The translations under genes were made by a program, and so were the position numbers. From NCBI GenBank assembly GCA_001899855.1, contig MKWR01000027.1:238318-302317 (forward strand): DNA of 64,000 bases, given 5' to 3'. The DNA comes from Lysobacterales bacterium 63-13. Its GTDB lineage: Bacteria > Pseudomonadota > Gammaproteobacteria > Xanthomonadales > Rhodanobacteraceae. This document shows positions 45,573 through 54,514 of this stretch, piece by piece. The notes beneath the pieces were generated by a model, which saw only the letters and a list, made by a program, of their open reading frames with translations, made no database searches and was not told the origin of the DNA. Within the stretch, counting starts at the first letter, position 1. Each line of letters opens with the position of its first letter.

Positions 45573-48317
45573 ATGGGCTTGATCTGGATTGTCGGCGGCG
45601 CGTTCCTCGGCGTCATTCTCGGCGCAAGCGCCGGGCGGGGATCGAGCAGCATCCTCGGCCTGTTTTTCGGTGGCGGCTTCGGCTATCTGCTGTGGCGGCT
45701 TGGCGACCTGGCCAGGCGTCTGCGTGACAGCGAAACGCGGCTCGCCACCCTCGAACGGGCGCAGTCGCGCGCCGGCATCGCGCGCAGCGAGCAGCGCGCC
45801 ACGGGCGAAGCGACACTCGACTTGCGCGGCGGCGCAACGATTGCCCCGGTTCCAGCGACGACCCCGCCAGTGCCGGCAAGCATTGAAGCGGCTGTGCCCG
45901 GGCCAGCTGCAGACTTCGACCCGGCGCCACCGCTGCCGCCACCCCCACCCGCGCCGCCGCCGGCATGGTCCGGTCCGCTGCAACCGGTGTCCATCGCGCC
46001 CGTGGCCGACGGGCGCGCGGAACCGGGCAGGGATGTCTTCAGCTGGATCAAGGACTGGTTCACTGAAGGCAATGTGCCGGTCAAGGTCGGCATGCTGGTG
46101 TTGTTTGCCGGCGTCGCCGCCTTGCTCAAGTACGCCGCCGACGAGGGCTGGTTCACCTTCCCCATTGAATTGCGCCTGCTCGGCGTCGCCCTCGCCGCCA
46201 TCGCCGCGCTGGTGTTTGCCTGGCGCCAGCGCGAGACACGGCGGGGTTTTGCCCTGAGCCTGCAAGGTGGCGCGATCGGCATCCTCCTGCTGACCGTGTT
46301 CGCCGCCTTCCGCCTCTACCACCTGTTGCCGGCCACTCCTGCGTTTGCCTTGATGGTCGTGCTAGTCGCCGGCGTCTGCATGCTGGCCGTGCTGCAGGAT
46401 GCACTGGCCCTCGCCGTGCTCGGCATCCTCGCCGGCTTTGCCGCGCCGATCCTGATCTCGACTGGCAGCGGCAACCATGTCGCCCTGTTTTCCTACTACG
46501 CCCTGCTCAACATCGCCATCTTCGCCATCGCCTGGCAGCGCGCCTGGCGCGTGCTGAACCTGATTGGATTCTTTTTCACTTATGCCATCGGCACGATCTG
46601 GGGCGTGCTCGCCTATCGGTCGAGCCTGTTCGACAGCACCGAGCCGTTCATGCTGCTGTTTTTCGCGATCTACCTTGTCGTGCCTATCCTCTACGCGCTG
46701 AAACGCGCGCCGGAGAAGCGCGGTGCCATCGACGGCACGCTGGTGTTCGGCAATCCGCTGGCCGCCTTTGCCTTGCAGGGTGCCCTGCTCGAATGGGAGC
46801 GCACGCCGCTGGCGATTTCCGCACTCGTGCTTGGCATCATCTATCTGCTGTGCGCGGCCAGCCTGCTGCGCCGCGTGCGCGTGCTTGGCGAGTCGTTCGC
46901 CGTGCTTGCCCTGGGATTCTCGACGCTGTCTGTGCCGCTGGCGCTGTCGGCGCGCACCACCGGTTGCATCTTCGCCCTCGAAGGCGCGGCCCTGGTCTGG
47001 CTCGGCTTGCGCCAGCAGCGACGACTGCCGCGCTGGATCGGCCTGTTCCTGCAACTGCTCGCTGCAATTGCTTTCGCCATCGCCTTCGATTGGGGCCATG
47101 TGGAGAATGTCACCGCCATTGCCAATGGGCACTTTGCCGGCGCCATGCTGATCTGCCTCGGCGGCCTGGTCTGCGCCTGGCTCTATCAGCGCGCGCGTGC
47201 CGGCCACCCCTTGAGCAACCTGCTCTACCTGTGGGGCCTGTGCTGGTGGTTTGGTGCCTGGCTGGTCGAGATCGACCGCTTCGTGCCCGAAGAAAGGGTG
47301 TTTGCCGGCATCCTCACCCTGTTTGCGCTCAGCGCCTGGCTGGCCGCCGAAGCCGCGCGCCACTGGCAACGCCTGATCCTGCTGCTGACCACGACAACCC
47401 TGTTCTGGCTGGTCATTCCACTGAGTATCCTCATCGCCATCGATGGGCGCATTTTTGGAGACTGGAACCTCTTCGCCTTTGCCGTGCTGGGCCTGGCCGG
47501 ATGGCGCAGCCTGGCTTGCCTGCGCGACAGCCAGGCGGTCGTGCAAGCGGCCACGCACCTGGCCTGGTTCTGGATCTGGACAGCGGTGTTTGCGCTGCGC
47601 CTGGCCGAGATGGCCAACGATGCCAGGCTCGGCAACGGCTGGCTGATGGCCTTGATCGCGCTGCCCTTGCTGGTCGCGTTCCTGCTGGCGCTGCGGCGGC
47701 CCGCCTGGATCGCCGCACCACTGTCCGCGGCGTTTCCCGGTTACCGCGGCGGCCTCCTCGGTACCCAGGTGTTCGTCCTTGGCGGCTTGCTTGGCATCAG
47801 TCTGTTCGTCGACGGAGCCAGCGATCCGCTGCCCTGGTTGCCCATCCTCAATCCACTCGAGTTGTTCCAGTTCTCGGCCTTCGTCCTCCTTGCGCAGTGG
47901 CTGGTCGATGCCGATGCGCCCGAGGCATTCCAGGACAAGCGCCCCGCCCTGCTTTCGATTGCCGGCTTCCTGCTGATCACCGCGGCCACCTTGCGTGCCG
48001 CGCATCACCTGGGTGGCGTGCCGTGGTCAGACGGCCTGCTCAGCGCCAACCTTTCGCAGACCAGCCTGACCGTGGTCTGGAGCATCCTTGGCGTGGCCGG
48101 CTGGGTGCTCGGATCGCGGCGTGGCAAGCGTTCGCTGTGGCTGGCCAGCGCGATGCTGATGGCGGTGGTGCTGGCCAAGCTGTTGCTGGTCGACCGCCAG
48201 CATCTGGGCAACCTGTTCGGCATCGCCTCGTTCATCGCCTACGGCCTGCTTTGCACCCTGGTCGGCTATCTCGCCCCGGCACCGCCGCGCGAAGCTGCCG
48301 AGGAGGCTGCCCGATGA
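45573..48317 (+). CDS. DUF2339 polytopic membrane protein
   Basis: A 914-residue membrane protein. An N-terminal hydrophobic pair (residues 3-42) is followed by a short charged helix and a Pro-rich linker with a PPPPPAPPP run. Some 20 or more membrane helices fill the rest. FSWIKDWFTEGNVPVKVGML just before the first core helix is typical of DUF2339. The function is not known; these proteins are usually followed by a DUF3999 partner, as here. GGGGAG lies about 12 bases before the ATG. Its stop overlaps the DUF3999 start (ATGA). Confidence 0.9.
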   Translation: MGLIWIVGGAFLGVILGASAGRGSSSILGLFFGGGFGYLLWRLGDLARRLRDSETRLATLERAQSRAGIARSEQRATGEATLDLRGGATIAPVPATTPPVPASIEAAVPGPAADFDPAPPLPPPPPAPPPAWSGPLQPVSIAPVADGRAEPGRDVFSWIKDWFTEGNVPVKVGMLVLFAGVAALLKYAADEGWFTFPIELRLLGVALAAIAALVFAWRQRETRRGFALSLQGGAIGILLLTVFAAFRLYHLLPATPAFALMVVLVAGVCMLAVLQDALALAVLGILAGFAAPILISTGSGNHVALFSYYALLNIAIFAIAWQRAWRVLNLIGFFFTYAIGTIWGVLAYRSSLFDSTEPFMLLFFAIYLVVPILYALKRAPEKRGAIDGTLVFGNPLAAFALQGALLEWERTPLAISALVLGIIYLLCAASLLRRVRVLGESFAVLALGFSTLSVPLALSARTTGCIFALEGAALVWLGLRQQRRLPRWIGLFLQLLAAIAFAIAFDWGHVENVTAIANGHFAGAMLICLGGLVCAWLYQRARAGHPLSNLLYLWGLCWWFGAWLVEIDRFVPEERVFAGILTLFALSAWLAAEAARHWQRLILLLTTTTLFWLVIPLSILIAIDGRIFGDWNLFAFAVLGLAGWRSLACLRDSQAVVQAATHLAWFWIWTAVFALRLAEMANDARLGNGWLMALIALPLLVAFLLALRRPAWIAAPLSAAFPGYRGGLLGTQVFVLGGLLGISLFVDGASDPLPWLPILNPLELFQFSAFVLLAQWLVDADAPEAFQDKRPALLSIAGFLLITAATLRAAHHLGGVPWSDGLLSANLSQTSLTVVWSILGVAGWVLGSRRGKRSLWLASAMLMAVVLAKLLLVDRQHLGNLFGIASFIAYGLLCTLVGYLAPAPPREAAEEAAR

Positions 48318-49726
48318 GCCGCTGGCTGCTGCTTGCCTGCATGGCGGTACACGCCGCGCATGCCTCCGTGGCCGGCGATCATGCGCAGGTGATCCCGCTG
48401 CTGACGCCCGGCGACAGCGCCGCCTGGCAGGTTGAACTCACGCCGGCGGTGTATTCCGGATCAATCGACCCGGATCTGCGCGACCTGGCCGTGTTCAATG
48501 CCGACGGCGTGGCCGTGCCGATGAAGATCCAGGCGGCCGCATACGTCGATTCCGTGAGCGAGCAGCGCTTTGCCGTGGCCGTGCTGGACCTGCCGCAGGA
48601 TCCGCGCCGTGCCCAGGCCAATGATCTCGGTCTCATCGTCGAACGCGATGCACGGGGCCGCCTGCGCCGCATCGAGACGCAAACCATGGCCGATGCGCAA
48701 CCGTTCCCCGAGACGCGTGAGTGGTTGCTTGACCTCGAGGGTGGCGAACGCGGCATCGAGCGCATCGAGCTTGACTGGAATGATCCGGGCCAGGGCGTCG
48801 TCGCCCGTTTCGAAGTGACCGGCAGCAATGATCTGCAACGCTGGGAACGGCTCAATGCCGACGCCACCGTGGTCGACCTGCACCAGGAAGGCGCGCACAT
48901 CACTCGGCGCAGCATCTCGTTTCCCGCCACGCGCCTGCGCTACCTGCGCCTGCGTCGCCTGGATGCCGGCGTTGCCCTGGGCGGCTTGCGCGTCGAGGCC
49001 AGCCGCCTCAGCCGGGTCAGCGGCATCGCGCCGCTGCAGTGGCTGCAAGCCGAAGCGCTGGATCACATCGGTGACTTGCAGGCCAGCGACAAGGTGCACT
49101 TGTACGCATTGCCGTACGCGCTGCCGGTCAGCGACGTACGCGTCGATCTGGTCAACGACAACAGCCTGGCCGAGATCGATGTGCTGGGCGCTCACGCTGG
49201 CGGCGACGGCTCGCTGCGCTGGACCACGCGTGCGCACCTGGTGGCCTATCGCCTGGTCGAGGATGGCGAGCGCGTCGACAACGGCACCATCACGCTTTCG
49301 CGTGGCGCGCGGCTGCGGCACTTGCGCATCGATTCGGCAACCCCGTTGGCCGCGCCGCCGCGCCTGTCTGCCGGCTATCGTCCGGCCCGGCTGATCTTCC
49401 TCGCCGAGGGCAAGGGCCCGTTCGTGCTCGCCGTTGGCAGCGCCACGGCGCGCTACGCGGATATCCCGATCGATGCGGCGCTGGCATCGCTGCGCACGCG
49501 CTACGGCAAGGATTGGCAACCCGCCGTCGCCAGCCTCGGCACTGCCCGGGCCAGCGCCGGCGAACAGGCCTTGCAGGCACCCGCCGCACCACGCGACTGG
49601 AAGCGCGGATTGCTATGGTCGGTGTTGATCCTTGCCGCCGCCATTGTCGGCGGCATGGCCATCAGCTTGCTGCGCGGGAACCGCAAGGGCGGCGCAGAAG
49701 ATCGCCAGCAGCCACCAGAAGAATAA
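48314..49726 (+). CDS. DUF3999 secreted/membrane-anchored protein
   Basis: A 470-residue protein with a signal peptide cut near residue 17-20 (MAVHAAHA). The long beta-rich extracytoplasmic region contains a discoidin-like stretch (VARFEVTGSNDLQRWERLNA, RLRYLRLRRLDAGVALGGLR). A single C-terminal membrane helix (GLLWSVLILAAAIVGGMAIS) and a basic tail follow, typical of DUF3999. Coupled by ATGA to DUF2339, so the two probably form one envelope complex. Its last 114 bases overlap, in antisense, the end of the O-antigen-ligase-like gene. Confidence 0.88.
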   Translation: MSRWLLLACMAVHAAHASVAGDHAQVIPLLTPGDSAAWQVELTPAVYSGSIDPDLRDLAVFNADGVAVPMKIQAAAYVDSVSEQRFAVAVLDLPQDPRRAQANDLGLIVERDARGRLRRIETQTMADAQPFPETREWLLDLEGGERGIERIELDWNDPGQGVVARFEVTGSNDLQRWERLNADATVVDLHQEGAHITRRSISFPATRLRYLRLRRLDAGVALGGLRVEASRLSRVSGIAPLQWLQAEALDHIGDLQASDKVHLYALPYALPVSDVRVDLVNDNSLAEIDVLGAHAGGDGSLRWTTRAHLVAYRLVEDGERVDNGTITLSRGARLRHLRIDSATPLAAPPRLSAGYRPARLIFLAEGKGPFVLAVGSATARYADIPIDAALASLRTRYGKDWQPAVASLGTARASAGEQALQAPAAPRDWKRGLLWSVLILAAAIVGGMAISLLRGNRKGGAEDRQQPPEE

Positions 49727-50905
49727 GCCCCACCACGCCGAGTAGAAGGCGAAGTGGGTGTTCAGGGGAAAGCACATCACGGCGAGGGCGAGGCCCGGCG
49801 CGAAGGCCCGGGCGCGCTGCTCGACCGAGGCGCGCCGCCAGGCACGCACGGCGCAGACGCCGCCGGCGAGCCAGAACAGCAGGCCGATGACGCCGGTCTC
49901 GCTGAGCAGCTCAAGCACGATCTGGTGGGCGTGCGCCGCACCCAGTCCGGTCTTCGCATCGACAAACTGGTCGCCGGCCGCGGCATGCGCGGCGTAGTCG
50001 TAGCGAAAGCCGCGCGCGCCGACGCCGGTCACGGGATGCGCCTTGATCATGCCGACGGCCGCATGCCAGATGCGCAGGCGTCCAGCCGAGGCCTCGTCGA
50101 CGGCCTGCTCGGTACCCTTGAGCGCCAGCAGGCTGCGCTCGATGCGCGCGTCGAATCCCTCCGATTCGCGCAGCATGAGTCCCGCACTGAAGGCGATGCC
50201 GAGGAAAGCGCCAAGGGTCAGCGGCAGGAAGCGCTTGAAGCTGCCCGTCTCACGCCAGGCGAAAACGAGGGTGACCAGGGCAAACGAAAGCCAGGCCGCC
50301 CGCGATCCCGCCATGAGGATCGGCAGCAGCAGCAGCACGTAGGCCAGCAGCAAACCGAATCGCCCGCCGTGCTCGCGCGCGGCCAGCAGGAAAAACGGCG
50401 AGAGCACGGCCAGCACCGGGCCGAGCTTGATGTTGTCCGCACCAAAGATCCCGGAAAGCCGCTCCTGTTCGGGGGCGCCGCCGAGGCTGAAGCCGGCCAG
50501 CCATTGCACCCAGGCGTCGATCACCCACAGCGCGCAGATCGCGGCGACCGCCAGCACGAAGGGCCGCCACGCTGCAGGCTTGCGCAGCGCCCAGGCGACA
50601 AACAACGCAAAAGGGAGAAAACGCAAGGTTTCCAGGGCCGTCATCCAGGTTTTCCCCGGCATCACCGCGCTGAATCCCGACAGCAGCACCGGCAGCCAGT
50701 AACAGGCAAACAGGATCGGCACGAGGCGCAGCTGCGCGTCCGCCAGCGGCGCGAAGCGGTGACGCAGGAGCAAGCCGATGCCGGCCACGGCCGCGATCAG
50801 CACCGGCAGTTCCGAGGTGCGCCCCAGCGGCAGCAGGACCAGCACGCCAAGCACAACCAGCAAGGCGCCGAGCTCTCGACGCGGCATCGACGCCAGCTTG
50901 TTCAT
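49613..50905 (-). CDS. O-antigen ligase / Wzy-type polymerase family protein
   Basis: A 430-residue membrane protein with about 11-12 helices and the Wzy_C domain. The key periplasmic loop contains RLRIWHAAVGMIKAHPVTGV and HAHQIVLELLSETGVIGLLF with its conserved His, as in WaaL O-antigen ligases. It likely joins O-chains or another glycan to lipid A-core; a polymerase or protein O-oligosaccharyltransferase role cannot be excluded. Start at ATG 50905, overlapping the GT4 stop. The C-terminal 32-residue soluble tail is encoded by DNA that is also the 3' end of the convergent DUF3999 gene. Confidence 0.9.
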   Translation of the reverse strand: MNKLASMPRRELGALLVVLGVLVLLPLGRTSELPVLIAAVAGIGLLLRHRFAPLADAQLRLVPILFACYWLPVLLSGFSAVMPGKTWMTALETLRFLPFALFVAWALRKPAAWRPFVLAVAAICALWVIDAWVQWLAGFSLGGAPEQERLSGIFGADNIKLGPVLAVLSPFFLLAAREHGGRFGLLLAYVLLLLPILMAGSRAAWLSFALVTLVFAWRETGSFKRFLPLTLGAFLGIAFSAGLMLRESEGFDARIERSLLALKGTEQAVDEASAGRLRIWHAAVGMIKAHPVTGVGARGFRYDYAAHAAAGDQFVDAKTGLGAAHAHQIVLELLSETGVIGLLFWLAGGVCAVRAWRRASVEQRARAFAPGLALAVMCFPLNTHFAFYSAWWGLFFWWLLAIFCAALAVPAQQADGHAADNGGGKDQHRP

Positions 50906-52092
50906 CGGTCGCTGCGGCGCCGCCGGGGTTCGGCGGCAAGTTCGCCGTAGAGGGCCAGCGTTGCCTCCTGCATGTCGCTGAGCCGGTAGCGGGCGAGCGG
51001 CTGGATTGCCGGTGCCGCGCGCATCAGGTCGGCGGCGCGCTCGGCCAGTCGCGCGCGGTCGCCCGGGGGCACCCGACCGCTTGGATACAGGTCGGTGAGC
51101 AATTCGCCGACACCACCGTGCGCATACCCGAGCACCGGCCGGCACAGGGACAAGGCCTCGATGACCGTGCGTCCGAACGATTCGTGCTGTGTGCTGAGCT
51201 GCAGGACAAGGGTCGACACCGCCATGACATCGCGCACATCGGCACGCGGCGGACTGATCGCCATGTGTCCGGCGACGCCGCGCTGGGCGGCGAGGGCTTC
51301 GAGTTCGGCGACGTAGGCTTCACGTCCCGGCTCGCGCGCGCCGAGCAGGAGCAGGCGCGCATCGACGCCGCGCTCCTTCAAGTCGGCCAGCAACTCGATG
51401 GCGTCGGCATGTCCCTTCAGGCGCGTGCCGCGCGCCGGCAGGGTCAGCAATGGCGCGCCGTCGAGGTGCGGATATTCGGCGAAGAAGCGCGCGCGCCATT
51501 CGTCATCGGGCTGGTGGCCGAATGGAAATTCGCTGGCATCGACACCGCGCGGGATCAACACGAGCCGTTGCGGACTGGTTTTCTGGTAGTGGCGCAGGAC
51601 ATGGTCGCGCACCAGGTTGGATACGCAGATGACGCGATCGCCGCGGGCCATGATGCTGCTGTACCAGCCGGGCGAATTCAGGCCGTGCACGGTGGTGACG
51701 AAATGCGGCTTCGACACCGGCATGCCGTTGATGGCGCGCCAGCCCAGCCAGGCCGGCAAGCGCGAGCGCGCATGCACGATGTCAGCGCCGCTTTCGACAA
51801 GGATCCTGCGCAACCGCGGCACCAGCAACAGCGTGCGCAGGGATTTCCTGCCAATCGGCAACTCGATGTGGCGGCTGCCCTCGGCCACCAGTTGCGCGAC
51901 CAGGCGTCCGCCGCCGGAAACCACGATCGATTCGTGGCCGGCCTCGACGAGGGCGCGCGCGATCTCCAGCGCCGAGCGTTCGGCCCCGCCGGAGTTCAGC
52001 ATCGGCACCAATTGCACGACGCAAAGACGCCGATTTGTCAGATTGGAACCCTGCTCGGACAAATCCACCTCGTTTCGGCTGATCAGGTTCAA
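50902..52092 (-). CDS. Glycosyltransferase family 4 (LPS/polysaccharide)
   Basis: A 396-residue GT-B glycosyltransferase. The N-terminal domain opens with CVVQLVPMLNSGGAERSALE. GLNSPGWYSSIMARGDRVIC, then PRGVDASEFPFG, are followed by the C-terminal donor domain with LPARGTRLKGHADAIELLAD and the EX7E motif in HESFGRTVIEALSLCRPVLG. Likely adds a sugar to an LPS core or O-unit, consistent with the coupled O-antigen-ligase-like gene. No ATG fits; a TTG at 52092 behind GGGACGC is used, and a downstream GTG at 52068 is an alternative. Confidence 0.9.
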   Translation of the reverse strand: MNLISRNEVDLSEQGSNLTNRRLCVVQLVPMLNSGGAERSALEIARALVEAGHESIVVSGGGRLVAQLVAEGSRHIELPIGRKSLRTLLLVPRLRRILVESGADIVHARSRLPAWLGWRAINGMPVSKPHFVTTVHGLNSPGWYSSIMARGDRVICVSNLVRDHVLRHYQKTSPQRLVLIPRGVDASEFPFGHQPDDEWRARFFAEYPHLDGAPLLTLPARGTRLKGHADAIELLADLKERGVDARLLLLGAREPGREAYVAELEALAAQRGVAGHMAISPPRADVRDVMAVSTLVLQLSTQHESFGRTVIEALSLCRPVLGYAHGGVGELLTDLYPSGRVPPGDRARLAERAADLMRAAPAIQPLARYRLSDMQEATLALYGELAAEPRRRRSDR

Positions 52093-52105
52093 GCGTCCCG
52101 CCCGC

Positions 52106-52315
52106 TCACTCTTCGAGCAGATACTGGGCGCTGCAATACGGGCACTGCGCAGTACCGCCCTGATCCTCGATCGCCAGGTAAACCTTCGGATGCGAGTTCC
52201 AAAGCGACATCGCCGGCATCGGACAGCTCAACGGAAGATCGGCACGAGTTACCCGATAACGGTGCTCGGCATTCGCGGGGATCCGCGATTCGGCCGCTGG
52301 ATTGCGCAATGACAT
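52106..52315 (-). CDS. CHCC zinc-finger small protein
   Basis: A 69-residue protein with the zf-CHCC pattern: Cys31, His42 (NSHPKVYLAIED), and Cys58/Cys61 (QCPYCSAQYLL). This fold also occurs in the NDUFS6 subunit of complex I and in small bacterial zinc proteins of unknown role. CGGGAG lies 10 bases before the ATG at 52315. It is the first gene of a three-gene minus-strand set with the GT4 and the ligase-like gene, 14 bases ahead of the GT4. Confidence 0.9.
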   Translation of the reverse strand: MSLRNPAAESRIPANAEHRYRVTRADLPLSCPMPAMSLWNSHPKVYLAIEDQGGTAQCPYCSAQYLLEE

Positions 52316-52515
52316 GAGCCAAAACTCCCGGAAAGGACATCAGCCACACAGTTTAGCAGCACGTATTGTGCCAAGTACGTCACATTTGGCAGGTCGAACA
52401 CCTCGCAGTGCCGCCAGCGGCAGGGCGTCATCCTGCTTGTTCGCCGAGTGTCCTAGAATGACCGGTCACTTGACTGCGCTCGCAACGCTTCACTCACCAC
52501 GTAGGGGGAAACACC

Positions 52516-53775
52516 ATGGATTTCTCGAAACTCATCGCCCGTGTCCAGGCCCTTCTGCTGACACCGAAGTCCGAATGGCCGGTGATCGCGGCAGAACAGG
52601 AAACCGTCGCCAACCTGTACAAGAACTACATCCTCATCCTTGCCGCAATTCCGGTTGTTGCCGGTTTCATCAAGGGCAGCCTGATCGGCACGACACTGTT
52701 CGGGATCACCGTGCGCACGCCGATCGTCAGCGGCATCATCGGCATGCTCGTCCAGTACGCGCTGATCCTCGGCATCGTCTATGTCCTCGCCCTCATCATC
52801 GATGCGCTGGCACCCAGTTTCGACGGCCAGAAGAACCCGATCCAGGCGCTGAAGACTTCAGCCTATGCCTATACCGCAGGCTGGGTCGCGAGCATTGGCG
52901 TGATCGTGCCGTGGATTGGCTGGTTGATCGCCCTTGCCGGTTCCATCTACGGCATCTACCTGCTGTACGTCGGACTTCCGCACACGATGCGCAACCCGCC
53001 CGAGAAATCGGTCGTCTACACCCTCGTCATCATCGTCATCGGCTTCATCCTCAGCCTGGTCATCGGCATGATCGTCGGCGGCATCACCGCCGCGGGCACG
53101 GCTGCCGGCGCGTTCAACAGCATCAACAGCTCAAGCAGCAACGTGACCGTCGACGGCGACAGTGCCCTGGGCAAGCTGGCCGCGTTTGGCGAAAAGATGG
53201 AGCAGCAGAGCAAGAAGCTGGAAGCCGCCCAGCGCAGCGGCGACAGCAAGGCGCAGAGCGAAGCCGCCGGTGCCCTGCTTGGCAGCGTGCTTGGCGGTGG
53301 TGACAACGTCGAGGCTTTGCCGCCGGATGCGATCAAGCCGTTCCTGCCGGAGAAACTTGCCGGCTTCAAGCGTGACTCGATCTCGGTCGAGCGCAATGGC
53401 GCCATGGGCGTGCAGGTCAGCACCGGGCGCGCCAGCTATCAGGATGCCGATGGCAACCGCCTCGACCTCGAAGTCACCGACATGGGTGGGGCCAAGGGCA
53501 TCATGGCCCTGGCCGGCATCGCCGGCTTCGAATCCGAAAAGCAGACCGAATATGGCTACGAGAAGACCTACAAGCAGGACGGCCGCATGATCCAGGAAAG
53601 CTGGGACAGCAGCAGCCACCATGGCGAATTCAGCATCGTCCTTGGCGAGCGCTTCTCGGTGAAACTCAGCGGCAACGGTGAAGGACTCGACATGAACATG
53701 CTGAAGTCGGCCTTGTCCTCGCTCAACCTTGCCGGGTTGGAAGCGATGAAGAACCAGGGCGTCAAGCAGGGCTGA
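52516..53775 (+). CDS. Yip1-domain membrane protein with extracytoplasmic-type C-terminal domain
   Basis: A 419-residue protein. Residues 1-200 are a Yip1/YIPF-like domain: SKLIARVQALLLTPKSEWPV, then five hydrophobic helices and the motif YLLYVGLPHTMRNPPEKS. After a Ser/Gly linker and a short helix (GEKMEQQSKKLEAAQR), residues 280-419 are a soluble alpha/beta region (FKRDSISVERNGAMGVQVST; MIQESWDSSSHHGEFSIVLG) with no motif I can name. The function is unknown. GGGGGAAAC precedes the ATG at 52516. Separate transcription unit; convergent with yceI. Confidence 0.85.
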   Translation: MDFSKLIARVQALLLTPKSEWPVIAAEQETVANLYKNYILILAAIPVVAGFIKGSLIGTTLFGITVRTPIVSGIIGMLVQYALILGIVYVLALIIDALAPSFDGQKNPIQALKTSAYAYTAGWVASIGVIVPWIGWLIALAGSIYGIYLLYVGLPHTMRNPPEKSVVYTLVIIVIGFILSLVIGMIVGGITAAGTAAGAFNSINSSSSNVTVDGDSALGKLAAFGEKMEQQSKKLEAAQRSGDSKAQSEAAGALLGSVLGGGDNVEALPPDAIKPFLPEKLAGFKRDSISVERNGAMGVQVSTGRASYQDADGNRLDLEVTDMGGAKGIMALAGIAGFESEKQTEYGYEKTYKQDGRMIQESWDSSSHHGEFSIVLGERFSVKLSGNGEGLDMNMLKSALSSLNLAGLEAMKNQGVKQG

Positions 53776-53841
53776 TCGGCTTCCTCGGCGATCCACCGCG
53801 TCCGCCACGGACGAGGCGCTCAACCGGCCATGCAACTTGCA

Positions 53842-53862
53842 ACCCGGCCGCGATGGCCGGGT
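53842..53862. terminator. Hairpin between convergent Yip1 and YceI genes
   Basis: ACCCGGCC (53842-53849), a 5-base loop, and GGCCGGGT (53855-53862). It is strong and GC-rich, placed between the two stops, and probably stops transcription from both sides although no long T-run follows. Confidence 0.5.
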
Positions 53863-53874
53863 CGCCGATCCTGA

Positions 53875-54489
53875 TTACTTTGCCGCTTTGCCGGCGTCGG
53901 CTGCGTCCGCCTTCTTCGGCACCGACGCTTCCGTGGTGATGCGGATGCGGATCTCGTCGCTGACGTTCGGCACGTAGGCACCAATGCCGAAATCGCTGCG
54001 CTTGATCGTCACGCTGCCATCAAAGCCGATGGTCGGCTGGTTGGTCATCGGATGCACCGCGGCGCGGTTGAGTTTGGCATCGAGGGTGACCGGCCTGGTC
54101 ACGCCATGGATCGTCAGATCGCCGCTGACCTTGAAATCGCCCTTGTCAGCCGCGGCGACGACCTTGGTGCTCTTGAAGGTGGCCGTCGGAAATTGCGCCG
54201 CATCGAAGAAATCGGCCTTCTTCAGATGCGTGTCGAGATCGGCAACATGCGTGTTCATGCTGTCGATGGCGATGGTCACCTCGACGCTGGATTTCTCCGG
54301 ATGGTCGGCATCGTAGGTGATGGTGCCGGCGATATTGTCGAAACCACCCGTTGGATTGGAGAAGCCGAAATGCGTCCAGGTGAAATTGGCCTGGGTGTGG
54401 CTGCCATCGATCGTGTAGGTTTCGGCTGCGGCAAAGGCCGAAGCCGAGGTCAACGCCAACAGGCTGGCGAGCAGGGTATGTTTGAGCAT
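53875..54489 (-). CDS. YceI family periplasmic lipid-binding protein
   Basis: A 204-residue lipocalin-like YceI protein. Signal peptide cut after ASAFA (about residue 21), then ETYTIDGSHTQANFTWTHFG, the core DLDTHLKKADFFDAAQFPTA and VSGDLTIHGVTRPVTLDAKL, and a Lys/Ala-rich tail. YceI proteins bind isoprenoid-type lipids such as polyprenyl chains in the periplasm; the physiological role here is unknown. AGGAG lies 9 bases before the ATG. It follows the nitroreductase gene after 25 bases. Confidence 0.95.
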   Translation of the reverse strand: MLKHTLLASLLALTSASAFAAAETYTIDGSHTQANFTWTHFGFSNPTGGFDNIAGTITYDADHPEKSSVEVTIAIDSMNTHVADLDTHLKKADFFDAAQFPTATFKSTKVVAAADKGDFKVSGDLTIHGVTRPVTLDAKLNRAAVHPMTNQPTIGFDGSVTIKRSDFGIGAYVPNVSDEIRIRITTEASVPKKADAADAGKAAK

Positions 54490-54514
54490 GGGGTGATCTC
54501 CTGGTTTGGGTGAA

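Noticed and set aside
44585..46322. A minus-strand frame running upstream of the waaA region opposite the LpxL and DUF2339 genes
   Set aside because: Antisense to two well-supported plus-strand genes; low-complexity Arg/Ala/Gln sequence without domains.
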